DNA from: Parachlamydiales bacterium
Lineage (GTDB): Bacteria > Chlamydiota > Chlamydiia > Chlamydiales > JAEYWL01
Direction of reading: 5' to 3'
NCBI GenBank assembly: GCA_020054065.1
Contig: JAGVLX010000060.1
Location: 1 to 50,659 of the forward strand
Length of the DNA: 50,659 bases
The position numbers and the translations under genes are program-made. The stretch's first letter is position 1, and each line of letters opens with the position of its first letter. The notes under the pieces are model-generated. The model ran no database searches. It was not told the origin of the DNA and worked only from the letters and a program-made list of their open reading frames with translations. This document shows, in pieces, positions 33,906-43,361 of this stretch.

Positions 33906-34629
33906 ATGACTTCCATGACAGAAAGAGAGGAAATTTATTAGAGCTGAAGATGGTCCCAACCATTCTGTCATTTACTATGACGAATTTGGCAATAAATTAA
34001 TAAAATATTGGAAAAAGGATCCCAATGAAGAACCTAGTTCCAGGTCTTGGCGTAATAATAATCCAGGTAACCTTCAACCGAGATCGCATGCTAAAAAAAA
34101 TGGTTTAATTGGATCAGCTGGGGGGTGGGCAGTATTCCCTGATTATGCTACAGGCAGAAAAGCTGTATGGACACTTCTAAAAACAGATCCCTATATAGAC
34201 TTAACACTCCATGACCTTCCAAAAAAATACACTGGTATTAACCCAAAGGATCCAGACACTAAAGAATCTATTGACTACAGAAATGATATTAAAATATTTA
34301 CTTGTTTTGACATGAAAAGAACAATTCGATCGTTAACTTCAGAAGAATATGAACAACTTATTAATGCCATGGAACGTCATGAAGGATGGATTTTTGGACA
34401 TGAAGAGTATATTGAGGTTAAGAAAATTATTGGAGTGCATCTTGACAGAAAGCGCTCTATTTCTGAATTCCTTGTGGAAGATTCCTCTGCAAAAACATGG
34501 ATAACCAAGGACAAGGCTATTGTTCTGGCTGAAGAAGGTCGGCTGCATGCGATTGTTGTTCGTGTAAATAACAAAAAATATCTACGACCAGAATTTCATC
34601 AAAAGCCATTTAGACAAATGATATGTTAA
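33906..34629 (+). pseudogene. Polymorphic-toxin-like gene with early frameshift
   Basis: From the ATG at 33906 the frame reads MTSMTEREEIY and hits TAG; one base later the other frame continues without a stop to 34629 (RAEDGPNHSVIYYDEFGN...), so an extra T near 33936-33939 explains the break. The body contains SWRNNNPGNLQPR, GGWAVFPDYATGRKAVWTLL and SIDYRNDIKIFT, a pattern I associate with toxin modules at the C-termini of Rhs/contact-dependent proteins, and a last part (TWITKDKAIVLAEEGRLHA, NKKYLRPEFHQKPF) resembling DUF3892. The segment from the ATG at 34312 could still be translated alone. The gene after it is a lipoprotein, the position of an immunity gene. Toxicity is not shown. Confidence 0.6.
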
Positions 34630-34643
34630 GGTATAGGATTTTA

Positions 34644-35273
34644 ATGAAAATCCACATTCTCTTAATCTTCGTTTCTTTGACTATTGCATGTGAAAAAAAT
34701 AATGTTACTCATTTAGATGATCTTAATTCTATTAAAAGCGAATTTCTTAGCACGATTTTTGATGGAGAACTTGACGAGGCTCCTTTTTTCCTTAGTTATA
34801 AATTAAAAACGGTGTTTTTTTCGAAAGATGTCATAAGTGTTTTTGGTGAATTATCTAAATATACTAATCTTCCACATGAAAACACACGTTATGAAGGAAA
34901 AACATTTTGTAGAATTAATGGAAGATTCAAAGAGATCTTTTTCGATGATTTATTTTCAACAGTAGAGCAAAAAGAATTTATACGGAATTATTGTGAAAAT
35001 TCTCTTAAGGAACATTCTGTAGGGTATTTTGGTGAAAATCCACCTTTTCGTGAAAAGCTTGGTTTAGAAGATATTCAAACCTTTGTTATCGACGATCAAT
35101 TTTTGATCATTATCTTTCAACGTTATGTAGTAGCAGGCCTCGATGATTTACCAACTACTTTAAAAATTCCTTTCTCTTCGGTCAGAAGTCATCTTAATCC
35201 GCATAACGTTCTTATGACTTTATTAGATAAAGCAATTATATCTAATTCTTTCATTTCATCCTGGATCGAGTAG
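34644..35273 (+). CDS. DUF3298-like lipoprotein, candidate immunity protein
   Basis: 209 residues from the ATG at 34644, chosen for its AAGGTATAGG site; the frame is open back to 34623. A lipoprotein signal (KIHILLIFVSLTIAC) puts it in an envelope membrane facing the periplasm. The mature part has the DUF3298/RsiV pattern: an N-terminal half ending in a surface-loop region (KYTNLPHENTRYEGK), a GRFKEIFFDDLF motif and a C-terminal strand pair (FLIIIFQRYVVAGLDD). Lying 14 bases after a toxin-like gene, it fits a periplasmic immunity lipoprotein; base composition is AT-richer than the flanking core genes, suggesting acquisition. Confidence 0.65.
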   Translation: MKIHILLIFVSLTIACEKNNVTHLDDLNSIKSEFLSTIFDGELDEAPFFLSYKLKTVFFSKDVISVFGELSKYTNLPHENTRYEGKTFCRINGRFKEIFFDDLFSTVEQKEFIRNYCENSLKEHSVGYFGENPPFREKLGLEDIQTFVIDDQFLIIIFQRYVVAGLDDLPTTLKIPFSSVRSHLNPHNVLMTLLDKAIISNSFISSWIE

Positions 35274-35276
35274 GTA

Positions 35277-35813
35277 CTATTTCGCGTGCTTTTTCTTGAG
35301 TTCTTTGAGCTTGGGCTCGATCGCTTGACGTTCCTTGCCAGTCACACGGTCAATGAATAGGACGCCGCGGTTATGATCGCTTTCATGCATGATTGTGCGG
35401 GCTTCATAGCCTACAAACTCTTTCTTATGAGTATTCCCATCTAGATCTTGCCATTCGAGTGTGATGCGCCAGGGACGTTCCACTTCCGCATAGATGCCAG
35501 GAATCGATAAACACCCTTCCTCTTGAGACCACACTTCATCGCTAGGGTTGGAAAGTTTCGGATTCACAAAGATATGCAGCGGCCCGCGCACCCACCGCTT
35601 TTCTTTCCCTTCTTCATTGAGCACATACGATTTCACGACGATAATCGATTCGGAACGGTTAAGCTGCGCAGCGGCAAGGCCGATTCCATTGGACGACTCC
35701 ATCGTTTCTACCATGTCGGCCGCCAATTTCTTTAGCTCTTGGTCAAATTTGGTTACCGGAACCGTTTTTTTGCGCAGCACCGGGTCGCCATAGTAATGCA
35801 ACTGCAGTAACAT
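35277..35813 (-). CDS. def: Peptide deformylase
   Basis: 178 residues. Removes the formyl group from nascent N-terminal Met, using a bound metal. The three motifs are intact: GIGLAAAQLN (about 41), EEGCLSIPG with the metal Cys, and the metal-binding helix IMHESDHNRGVLF (HExxH variant H-E-S-D-H). Length matches type I deformylases. It is convergent with the candidate immunity gene, only 3 bases away, and divergent from the P-type ATPase. Essential in most bacteria. Confidence 0.96.
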   Translation of the reverse strand: MLLQLHYYGDPVLRKKTVPVTKFDQELKKLAADMVETMESSNGIGLAAAQLNRSESIIVVKSYVLNEEGKEKRWVRGPLHIFVNPKLSNPSDEVWSQEEGCLSIPGIYAEVERPWRITLEWQDLDGNTHKKEFVGYEARTIMHESDHNRGVLFIDRVTGKERQAIEPKLKELKKKHAK

Positions 35814-35877
35814 TAACCTTCTCCAAATAATTATTAAGACTTATCCTGTACTTAATTATAGCGTTAGGAGAGTTTAA

Positions 35878-38256
35878 TTGACTAGTGATTTAACCTCTGA
35901 AAGTGCGCCGCAAGCCCTAGGAAGTGAGGGGATTTGTTCCCTCTGTTCCCACCCGCTTTCCCGCTTTGCATTGAGAGATCAACACCGCTCATTCTGTTGC
36001 GTCGGTTGTCAGGCCGTCTATCAAATTCTTGCTGTTCAAAATGCGCTGGGGCGTTTTCAGGATCATCCCGTATTCACCCAAGCGGTTCGTTCAGGGCTTA
36101 TCTCCAATCCGGAGTTGCTGGAACAGATTCGCGCCAAACAAATCCCAGTCGATCGCGCCGATGTGCAGCGATTATATTGCGAGATCCAAGAGATGTGGTG
36201 CCCCTCTTGTGCTGAATTGATCAAACTGATCTTGCTGCAGGAAAAAGGGGTGCTGAAAGCAACCGTCGACTATGCCACCGATTTAGCAGTGATGGAGTAC
36301 AATCCGCGCCAAATCTCCAAAGCGGAACTCCTCAAAAAAATCCAGTCGATCGGCTACCAACCGCAGTTGCTAGATGTTCCGGAAGCTAGAGCGGTCAGCT
36401 TTTCTCTTACCTTACGCTTTATCATCGCCGCCTTTTGCGCCTTCAACGTGATGATGTTTTCGTATCCGGTCTACGCAAGTTATTTTGATGCCTCTGATCT
36501 GGGAGTGGGGCAAATGTTGGCGTGGCTTTGTTTGGCTGCTTCCCTACCGGTGATCACGTACTGCGCCTGGCCGATCTATCGCCGCTTCTGGTTGTCGCTG
36601 CAGTGGGGACTGATGGGCATGGAGACGCTTGTGACCTTAGGGGTCGCGGCTTCGTTTGGTCTTTCCTTGTATGGACTGTGGAAAGGAACAAACGAAATCT
36701 ATTTTGATACGTTAACGGTCATCATCACCTTTGTTTTGCTGGGAAAAATCATCGAAACGCGGGCGAAGTTTTCAGCCAAGGAGGCGCTTATCTGGCTGAC
36801 CCGCTCGTTACCCAAACGGGGACGTAAACAATTTGCCGATGGATCGCAAGCGTATGTCAGCATTAAAGAGTTTAAGCCTGGCGATGAACTGGTGGTGTGC
36901 GCAGGAGAAAAAGTTGTCTTGGATGGAGAGGTCATTTCTGGTTCCGGCAGCTGCGACGAAGCGGTGATGACTGGCGAAGCGATTCCCATCCACAAACAAC
37001 CTGGCGATCGAGTGATGAGCGGATCGTTATTAGTAAACGGTTGGCTCATCATCAAGACCACTGCGACTGCAGAAGAGTCCTTGCTTCAGCGGCTGGTGGA
37101 CTTGGTCGACCAAGAACTTGGCCAGAAAGCCCTATATAACCGTTTGGTTGATCAATTGACCCGTTGGTTTGTGCCTGGAGTCGTTTTGATTGCCGCTTTA
37201 GTAGGCCTCTCCCGTTCCCTACTGGATGGAATTGCGGTATTGCTTATTGCATGCCCCTGTGCGATCGGCATCGCCGCTCCCTTAGCGGAAGCGTACCTCA
37301 TGAATCGTTTAACGGCATTGGGTATCATCGTGCGCAATCGGGGTTGTTTACGGTTGCTGGGACGGGAAACGGTATTCCTCTTTGATAAAACCGGAACAGT
37401 CACAGAAGGGAAATTCACGGTCCTGGACGGAACGGCGCATTTGACTCCGCTGCAAAAACAGATCTTATTTAACATGGCCGCCTGCTCTACCCATCCGATT
37501 GCCCAAGCTATCCGTCAACACTTAACAGGTGAGCAACTGACGCTATCCTCTTGCGAAGAGATCATTGGCAAGGGCCTCAGGTGCACTGATCAAGGCAAAA
37601 CGTATCATCTGGGCTCTCCTCTATTTTTTGCGCAGCAAAATATCCCCGTGGCCCAATCAGAAGGAATGCAAGGGGTGGTCACCCAGATTTATTTTGCTGA
37701 AGAGGGTCAGCAGATTGCTGAAATTTTATTGGGAGACCGCATTCGTCCAGAAGCACAGCGGCTGATTGAACTCCTCGCTCCCGCCAAGTGTTTGCTGGTT
37801 TCCGGAGATGGAGAACCTGTTGTTCGGCATGTGGCAGAAGTATGTAAGATGCAGGGGATTTATTGGGGGATCACTCCTTTGCAGAAAAAAGAGCTCGTCG
37901 CTGAATTGCGGCGGCGGGGAGAGGTGGTATGCATGATCGGGGATGGCTTAAATGACGCGCCTGCATTAGCCGCTGCGCAAATCGGTGTCTCGGTGGTGAA
38001 TGGGACTGATATTTCGATTCAAGCATCCGATCTTTTGTTAACAACGGAAAAACTCACCACTCTGCAAACGGCCCGCCTGCAAGCCCGCAAGGGACAGGCC
38101 ATCTTACGTCAAAATCTATTCTGGGCATTTATTTACAACATCATGGGAATCCCCATTGCCACTGTGGGTTTGATGACCCCTATCTTTTCGACCCTAGCGA
38201 TGGTGGCGAGCAGTCTAGTGGTTCTCTTCAATTCCCAAAGGCTGAAACAAAAGTAA
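35878..38256 (+). CDS. Copper-type P1B ATPase (CcoI/FixI-like)
   Basis: 792 residues starting at TTG (35878), fixed by TTAGGAGAG eight bases upstream and a good N-terminus. Residues ~18-55 hold the Cys-rich domain seen before the HMA in CcoI/FixI pumps (CSLCSHPLSRFALRD, CCVGCQAVYQIL), followed by an HMA-like domain with CPSCAEL. Membrane helices flank the TGE loop (VMTGEAIPIHK), the ion motif is ACPCAIGIAAPLAEA (CPC), and DKTGTVTEGKF, the HP motif (STHPIAQAI) and GDGLNDAPALA are intact. It exports Cu(I)-type ions or loads copper into an oxidase; no oxidase genes are adjacent, so that distinction stays open. Confidence 0.92.
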   Translation: MTSDLTSESAPQALGSEGICSLCSHPLSRFALRDQHRSFCCVGCQAVYQILAVQNALGRFQDHPVFTQAVRSGLISNPELLEQIRAKQIPVDRADVQRLYCEIQEMWCPSCAELIKLILLQEKGVLKATVDYATDLAVMEYNPRQISKAELLKKIQSIGYQPQLLDVPEARAVSFSLTLRFIIAAFCAFNVMMFSYPVYASYFDASDLGVGQMLAWLCLAASLPVITYCAWPIYRRFWLSLQWGLMGMETLVTLGVAASFGLSLYGLWKGTNEIYFDTLTVIITFVLLGKIIETRAKFSAKEALIWLTRSLPKRGRKQFADGSQAYVSIKEFKPGDELVVCAGEKVVLDGEVISGSGSCDEAVMTGEAIPIHKQPGDRVMSGSLLVNGWLIIKTTATAEESLLQRLVDLVDQELGQKALYNRLVDQLTRWFVPGVVLIAALVGLSRSLLDGIAVLLIACPCAIGIAAPLAEAYLMNRLTALGIIVRNRGCLRLLGRETVFLFDKTGTVTEGKFTVLDGTAHLTPLQKQILFNMAACSTHPIAQAIRQHLTGEQLTLSSCEEIIGKGLRCTDQGKTYHLGSPLFFAQQNIPVAQSEGMQGVVTQIYFAEEGQQIAEILLGDRIRPEAQRLIELLAPAKCLLVSGDGEPVVRHVAEVCKMQGIYWGITPLQKKELVAELRRRGEVVCMIGDGLNDAPALAAAQIGVSVVNGTDISIQASDLLLTTEKLTTLQTARLQARKGQAILRQNLFWAFIYNIMGIPIATVGLMTPIFSTLAMVASSLVVLFNSQRLKQK

Positions 38257-38276
38257 CCAAAGACTAAAAGCAGGAA

Positions 38277-38603
38277 ATGGGTTATAATCTTTGCATGCAA
38301 GATGAATTAGATCCCTTACAACCCCATTGTCCGCGCTGGAACAAAGCATTGGTGGCTATATGCACCAAATGTTGCGAGGGCGCCGGGTTGCCCTTAGCTG
38401 AAACCCTCAAAGAACAACTGAAAGCGGAGTATCCCGATCAAAGCGTAAAAATATGCAAATCAGGGTGTCTCGGTATGTGCCCGGAAAAACGGGTATCTGT
38501 TGTCATGACATCTCCCACTCAGCCCGCGCAAGCGTATCTGGCCGATCCGACCGATCACGCCGTTCTCGATTGCATCAAACATAAAATCAAAGACATGAAT
38601 TAA
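38277..38603 (+). CDS. Thioredoxin-like [2Fe-2S] ferredoxin protein
   Basis: 108 residues (start 38277; an internal ATG at 38295 would remove six residues). Four Cys in the spacing of thioredoxin-like ferredoxins are present: ICTKC near residue 30, and CKSGCLGMCPEKRVSV near 60. These small proteins bind a [2Fe-2S] cluster and pass electrons in varied pathways. The gene is 20 bases downstream of the P1B ATPase and is probably co-transcribed. TATAAT at 38283-38288 inside the first codons is coincidental or a second promoter. Confidence 0.8.
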   Translation: MGYNLCMQDELDPLQPHCPRWNKALVAICTKCCEGAGLPLAETLKEQLKAEYPDQSVKICKSGCLGMCPEKRVSVVMTSPTQPAQAYLADPTDHAVLDCIKHKIKDMN

Positions 38604-38639
38604 CAAGATGACAGGATTAAAATACATAACAATGATGAC

Positions 38640-38816
38640 CAGGATAACCAGGCATACGCATCAACCTAAGGGTCTAAAAATGATATAAGATTGTGAGTAA
38701 ATTTGGAGTGCGGCAACTTGTTGCCGCACTCCAAATTTAGCTAAAATCTATTAAGATTTAGTTACTTCCGTTTGTTTTTCTTTCGCTTAGGTTGATGCGT
38801 ATGCCTGCTTATCCTG
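38640..38816. repeat. 31-bp inverted repeat enclosing a palindrome
   Basis: CAGGATAACCAGGCATACGC... (38640-38670) recurs inverted at 38786-38816 with one mismatch in 31 bases. Outside the arms are more AGGAT/ATCCT units (38610-38640; 38817-38842). Inside lies the perfect palindrome at 38700-38737. The unit sits between convergent genes and holds no ORF; it looks like a small foldback element. Confidence 0.85.
38700..38737. terminator. Perfect REP-like palindrome, likely bidirectional terminator
   Basis: AATTTGGAGTGCGGCAA, CTTG loop, then the exact reverse complement: a 17-bp stem between convergent genes, ending in AAATT/AATTT on either strand. It shares its core with 29087-29118 and 10793-10820. 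Confidence 0.8.
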
Positions 38817-38848
38817 TCGCGCAGCGATCCTGCCTATCCTGTTAGGGA

Positions 38849-39880
38849 TTATTTTGTCCAGTCGAGGACGACCTTGCCGGAATTACCCGACAACATCACA
38901 TCAAACCCTTTCTGGAATTCTTCCACAGGGAATTTGTGGGTGATGACGGGAGCAATGTTTAATCCGCTTTGCAGCATGTGAGTCATCTGGTGCCAGGTTC
39001 TGAAAATTTCCCGTCCCCAAATTCCTTTAATCGTCAGCAGTTTAAAAATCACCAGGTCCCAATTAATCGCGGTGCCTGGAGGCAAAATCCCTAACAACGC
39101 AATCTTTCCACCCATTGTGAGGTTCTCTAACAGGTCAACAAGCCCGTTTGGATGGCCAGACATTTCCAGCCCTACATCGAATCCATATTCAATGTGGAGC
39201 TCTTTTTTTACGTTGCTTAATTTCTCTTTTGAAATATCGACGACACGGGTAGCGCCTAATTTCTTGGCAAGGTCAAGCCGGTACGTGTTCACATCGGTGA
39301 TCACGACATGGCGTGCGCCCGCATGTTTGCAGATAGCCGCTCCCATCATTCCAATCGGGCCTGCGCCGGTGATCAACACATCTTTTCCTACCAGATCAAA
39401 CGATAAGGCGGTGTGCACGGCATTTCCATACGGATCGAAAATCGAAGCAAGATCATTATTGATGCCGTCTGGAATTTTGAAGATATTTTCCGCCGGCAGA
39501 TTAAAATACTCGGCAAAGCATCCGGGTTTGTGATAGCCTACCCCCTTAGTGTTTGGGCATAGGTGGCGATTCCCTTCTAAACAGTTGCAGCAGTAGCCGC
39601 AGGTTAAGTGCCCTTCGCCGCTCACTTTGTCCCCGATTTTAAAGTGGGTGACGGATGAGCCAAGCTCGACGATCTCTCCGCAAAATTCATGACCGATCAC
39701 CATAGGCACCGGAACGGTCTTTTGCGACCAAGCATCCCACTTATAAATATGAATATCGGTTCCGCAGATTGCTGTACGGTGAATTTTAATGAGGACTTCA
39801 TTTGGTGCAATTTTAGGAACCGGAACATCCTCCATCCATAACCCCACTTCAGGAAGACGTTTTACAAGAGCTTTCATCAC
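38849..39880 (-). CDS. tdh: L-threonine 3-dehydrogenase
   Basis: 343 residues, zinc medium-chain dehydrogenase. It oxidises L-threonine to 2-amino-3-ketobutyrate with NAD. The catalytic zinc region is [12 protein letters not shown] and [12 protein letters not shown]; the structural zinc Cys cluster is [16 protein letters not shown]; the NAD site is [16 protein letters not shown]. It lies downstream of kbl on the same strand with 80 bases between them, the gene order of the E. coli kbl-tdh pair. Together they degrade threonine to glycine and acetyl-CoA. Confidence 0.95.
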   Translation of the reverse strand: MMKALVKRLPEVGLWMEDVPVPKIAPNEVLIKIHRTAICGTDIHIYKWDAWSQKTVPVPMVIGHEFCGEIVELGSSVTHFKIGDKVSGEGHLTCGYCCNCLEGNRHLCPNTKGVGYHKPGCFAEYFNLPAENIFKIPDGINNDLASIFDPYGNAVHTALSFDLVGKDVLITGAGPIGMMGAAICKHAGARHVVITDVNTYRLDLAKKLGATRVVDISKEKLSNVKKELHIEYGFDVGLEMSGHPNGLVDLLENLTMGGKIALLGILPPGTAINWDLVIFKLLTIKGIWGREIFRTWHQMTHMLQSGLNIAPVITHKFPVEEFQKGFDVMLSGNSGKVVLDWTK

Positions 39881-39960
39881 AACCCCTTAGTTTAAATTGA
39901 AGAAATAGTTTAAAGAGGTTGTGAATTTTAAGCTAGATAATTAAGTATAATGAATTATCG

Positions 39961-41151
39961 TTAGTTAATAACTCCCAGTTCTTTACCAACAGCTTGAAAA
40001 GCTGCCAAGGCTTGATCTAGGTCACCTTTTGAATGCGCAGCGGAGATTTGCACACGGATGCGCGCCTGCCCTTGCGGAACGACCGGGTAGGCGAATCCAA
40101 TCACATAGATGCCATGGGTTAACATTTTAGCCGCGAAATCTTGGGCTAACTTAGCATCGCCCAACATCACTGGGACAATCGGATGGGTTCCCGGAACGAT
40201 TTTAAAACCGAGCTCCGTAATCTTTTCACGGAAATAACGGGTATTTTCGTTCAATTTTTTTCTTAAATCACCCGATTTTTCAAGTAAATCCAAAACGGAA
40301 AGAGTGGCCGCCGCAATGCTAGGAGCCAATGTATTGGAGAATAAATAGGGGCGTGAGCGCTGCCGCAGCCAGGCGATAATCTCTTTCCGCCCTGAGGTAT
40401 AGCCTCCGGAAGCGCCGCCTAACGCCTTGCCAAACGTTCCGGTCAGGATGTCGACCCGGTCCATCACCCCGCAAAACTCTGGGGTGCCTTTGCCCTGTTC
40501 TCCGATAAACCCGACCGCGTGGGAGTCGTCGACCATGACCAACGCTTCGTATTGATCGGCGAGGTCGCAAATCGCTTTTAAGTTAGCGGTGATTCCGTCC
40601 ATGGAGAATACCCCATCGGTGGCGATGAGTTTGTAGCGGCATCCGCTGGCTTCCTTCAGCTTGGCTTCCAAGTCAGCCATATCATTATTGTTGTAGCGGA
40701 ATCGCTGGGCTTTGCAGAGACGGATCCCATCAATGATGCTGGCATGGTTCAAGGCATCGCTGATGATTGCATCTTCGGGTCCGAGAATGGTTTCGAACAA
40801 CCCGCCATTCGCGTCAAAACACGAAGAGTAGAGAATGGTATCTTCGGTGCCCAGGAAATGGGAAATTTTTTTTTCAAGTTGAAGATGGATCGATTGAGTG
40901 CCGCAAATAAAGCGGACGGAAGCCATGCCAAAGCCATAGTGACCATAACTTTCTTGCGCGGCTTTGATGATAAAGGGGTTGTTGGCCAAGCCAAGATAGT
41001 TATTGGCGCAGAAGTTCAGTACCGAGCCGCTCTTAACCGTTTGAATGTGGGAGGATTGAGGTGTGGTAATCTCTCTTTCGGCCTTAAACAGCCCATTCTC
41101 TTTCAATTCTTCGGTTTGCTGGGCAAGCTGGCTCAAAAATTTTTTATTCAT
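39961..41151 (-). CDS. kbl: Glycine C-acetyltransferase (2-amino-3-ketobutyrate CoA ligase)
   Basis: 396 residues, pyridoxal-phosphate enzyme of the alpha-oxoamine synthase family. The N-terminal [19 protein letters not shown] is diagnostic for Kbl, the Asp contacting the cofactor is in [13 protein letters not shown], and the Schiff-base Lys is in [15 protein letters not shown]. It splits 2-amino-3-ketobutyrate with CoA to glycine and acetyl-CoA, completing the Tdh reaction. It is divergent from tsaD with 68 bases between the starts. Confidence 0.95.
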   Translation of the reverse strand: MNKKFLSQLAQQTEELKENGLFKAEREITTPQSSHIQTVKSGSVLNFCANNYLGLANNPFIIKAAQESYGHYGFGMASVRFICGTQSIHLQLEKKISHFLGTEDTILYSSCFDANGGLFETILGPEDAIISDALNHASIIDGIRLCKAQRFRYNNNDMADLEAKLKEASGCRYKLIATDGVFSMDGITANLKAICDLADQYEALVMVDDSHAVGFIGEQGKGTPEFCGVMDRVDILTGTFGKALGGASGGYTSGRKEIIAWLRQRSRPYLFSNTLAPSIAAATLSVLDLLEKSGDLRKKLNENTRYFREKITELGFKIVPGTHPIVPVMLGDAKLAQDFAAKMLTHGIYVIGFAYPVVPQGQARIRVQISAAHSKGDLDQALAAFQAVGKELGVIN

Positions 41152-41219
41152 AGATGTCCTATTTTATTTGAGCTATAATCATAGGGTTCGAAGAACTTTA
41201 ACACAAATTCTAATTAGAA

Positions 41220-42236
41220 ATGATCACCCTAGGTATAGAAACGACTTGCGATGAAACTGGCTGCGGTATTGTCAGAAATGGCACCGAGATTTTAGCTAAC
41301 GTCGTCACATCGCAGATTGATTTGCATGAAGAGTATGGAGGCGTTGTCCCTGAACTCGCTTGCCGGCGCCATGTCGATTTGATCATCCCGGTGATCGATC
41401 AAGCTTTGTCTGAAGCGAAAGTAAACTTTCAGGCGATCGACCTGATTGCGGTGGCGCGCGGACCTGGGCTGATCGGGGCTCTGCTGATCGGTATTAATGC
41501 CGCTAAAGCGTTAGCGTGGACCTTGAAGAAACCCATTGTCGGAGTCAATCATATTGAAGCGCACCTCTACGCCGCGCTGATGTCCCATGCGCATCCGCCC
41601 CAATTTCCTGCGCTGGGCGCCGTGATTTCCGGCGGGCATACCTCTTTGATCTATATGAAAGATATCGGTTCCTACGAACAGATTGGGCACACCGTTGATG
41701 ATGCGATTGGCGAAGCGTTTGACAAAGCCGCCAAAATCTTAGGGCTGCCCTATCCCGGCGGTCCAGCAATTGAACAGCTGGCTAAAGGGGGCGATCCGTA
41801 TCGGTTTCCTCTTAAAGCCGGACGCGTCAAGAGCAACCCTTACGATTTTTCGTTCAGCGGGTTAAAGACGGGAGTGCTCTATACTGCCAAAGGTCAAAGT
41901 TCATCGATTCATGATACGTACGTCATCGATGAGCAAGGGAAGAAAGATTTGGCTGCTTCCTTTCAGCGGGTAGCGTTTGTCGATCTGATTAAAAAGACGC
42001 TGTCAGCTGCCGAGAAATATGGATGCAAATCGATTGTGTTTGGCGGAGGAGTCACCTGCAATGAACGGTTAAAAGAAATGTTTGCAGAAGCGCATTCGGG
42101 TATGACATACTACTGGCCAGCGCGGGGTTTAAGTTTAGATAATGCGGCCATGATCGCCGGGTTAGGATACCACAAATTTATCAAAAATGGACCCGACACG
42201 CTAGATATTGAAGCATTGACCCGCATAAGCTTTTAA
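41220..42236 (+). CDS. tsaD: tRNA N6-threonylcarbamoyladenosine transferase TsaD
   Basis: 338 residues. It transfers the threonylcarbamoyl group to A37 of ANN-decoding tRNAs together with TsaB, TsaE and TsaC. Visible are the start IETTCDETGCGIV, the metal-binding HIEAHLYAAL (two His), VISGGHTSLIY, and IGEAFDKAAKILGLPYPGG; the C-terminal FGGGVTCNERLKEMF and Asp-rich LSLDNAAMIAG complete the ASKHA fold. No strong Shine-Dalgarno site precedes the ATG. The partners are not in this window. Confidence 0.96.
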   Translation: MITLGIETTCDETGCGIVRNGTEILANVVTSQIDLHEEYGGVVPELACRRHVDLIIPVIDQALSEAKVNFQAIDLIAVARGPGLIGALLIGINAAKALAWTLKKPIVGVNHIEAHLYAALMSHAHPPQFPALGAVISGGHTSLIYMKDIGSYEQIGHTVDDAIGEAFDKAAKILGLPYPGGPAIEQLAKGGDPYRFPLKAGRVKSNPYDFSFSGLKTGVLYTAKGQSSSIHDTYVIDEQGKKDLAASFQRVAFVDLIKKTLSAAEKYGCKSIVFGGGVTCNERLKEMFAEAHSGMTYYWPARGLSLDNAAMIAGLGYHKFIKNGPDTLDIEALTRISF

Positions 42237-42247
42237 TGATTATTTCA

Positions 42248-42410
42248 CCACAGAGGCACAGAGGCACAGAGAAACAGGATAACCAGGATATAAATGAAAG
42301 GATAAATCCAAACTTTGCTTCTTTGCGATTAAATTAATTATCGCAAAGAAGCAAGAAATCTAGATATCATTTGTTCCTATCCTGGTTATCTTGGTCATCA
42401 TTGTTTTTTT
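42248..42410. repeat. Nested inverted repeats with CACAGAGG and AGGATAACC arrays
   Basis: The outer left side is CACAGAGG three times (42250-42272), then AGGATAACCAGGATA; the right side is TATCCTGGTTATC (42378-42390; exact 13-bp complement) followed by TTGGTCATCATTG. Inside is a second pair, TTGCTTCTTTGCGAT / ATCGCAAAGAAGCAA (42315-42329, 42340-42354), perfect over 15 bp. Concentric hairpins; no ORF. Confidence 0.85.
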
Positions 42411-42450
42411 TATTATCTATGTACCTCTTGTGGTAAAATTTAGAGATGAT

Positions 42451-43359
42451 ATGCCCAAAGACCCAAAGCCATCGATTTTTGTCACCACGCTCGACGTAGG
42501 TCTGGCCCCCAAACTCAAAGCGGATTTGGCTGATCAAGGGTTTGAACTTTCCAAACCTGCTTACACACTCTTCCAAGCCAAGAAAAAAGGGGTCTCTTGC
42601 ACCTTGTACGAATCGGGCAAGTTGACTGTCCAAGGCAAGAACATGGAAGAGTTCATTCAGTTCTATCTTGAGCCAAATATCCTCCAAGGGTTCAACTATA
42701 CCTACGGGGATCTCGATATCGATCAAACCCCACGCATCGGCGTGGATGAAACCGGCAAAGGGGATTTCTTCGGCCCGCTTTGCGTCGCTTCCGTTTATGC
42801 CGGTGGCGAAGATGTGATCAAACTCAAACAGATCGGCGTCTGTGATTCCAAAAAATTGACCGATAAAAAAGCGCTTGAGATCGGGAAGAAAATCCAGTCC
42901 CAATTCGCCCATCATGTCGTGAAGATCAACCCAGCAAAATATAATGAACTCTACAATCAATTCAAAAACTTAAACCGGCTGCTGGCGTGGGGCCATGCTA
43001 CGGTGATCCGCAATCTGGTGGCCCAAACCGGCTGCAAACAGGTGATTCTTGATCAATTCGGCGATGAATCGCTCGTGCGAAATGCGCTGCGCGAAGATTT
43101 CACCGCGCTTAAATTAACCCAACGGCATCGCGGAGAGGAAGATTTGGTAGTGGCCGCGGCTTCGATTCTAGCACGCAAAACGTTTTTGGAAAGCATGGAC
43201 AAATTAAGTCAGGAGATTGGGTTTACCCTGCCGAAAGGCGCGAGCTCCCAAGTGGTAGCTGCTGCACGAAAACTGTACAATCAATATGGAGAAGAACTCT
43301 TGGGTAAAATCGCCAAACTCCATTTTAAAACTTATCAGGTTGTTAAAAGCGAAGAGTAA
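42451..43359 (+). CDS. rnhC: Ribonuclease HIII
   Basis: 302 residues from the ATG at 42451, where the protein begins as RNase HIII with a TBP-like N-terminal domain (residues ~1-85); the frame is open further upstream, but those hydrophobic residues lie in the repeat. The catalytic region starts RIGVDETGKGDFFGPL (D and E of the DEDE motif), then CDSKKLTDKK and HRGEEDLVVAAASILARK. It cuts RNA in RNA:DNA hybrids; RNase HIII is the usual second RNase H of Chlamydiae. Two bases separate it from recN. Confidence 0.93.
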   Translation: MPKDPKPSIFVTTLDVGLAPKLKADLADQGFELSKPAYTLFQAKKKGVSCTLYESGKLTVQGKNMEEFIQFYLEPNILQGFNYTYGDLDIDQTPRIGVDETGKGDFFGPLCVASVYAGGEDVIKLKQIGVCDSKKLTDKKALEIGKKIQSQFAHHVVKINPAKYNELYNQFKNLNRLLAWGHATVIRNLVAQTGCKQVILDQFGDESLVRNALREDFTALKLTQRHRGEEDLVVAAASILARKTFLESMDKLSQEIGFTLPKGASSQVVAAARKLYNQYGEELLGKIAKLHFKTYQVVKSEE

Positions 43360-43361
43360 GT

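Noticed and set aside
42391-42450. Upstream extension of rnhC with a hydrophobic start
   Set aside because: It is translated repeat sequence; the normal RNase HIII N-terminus begins at 42451.
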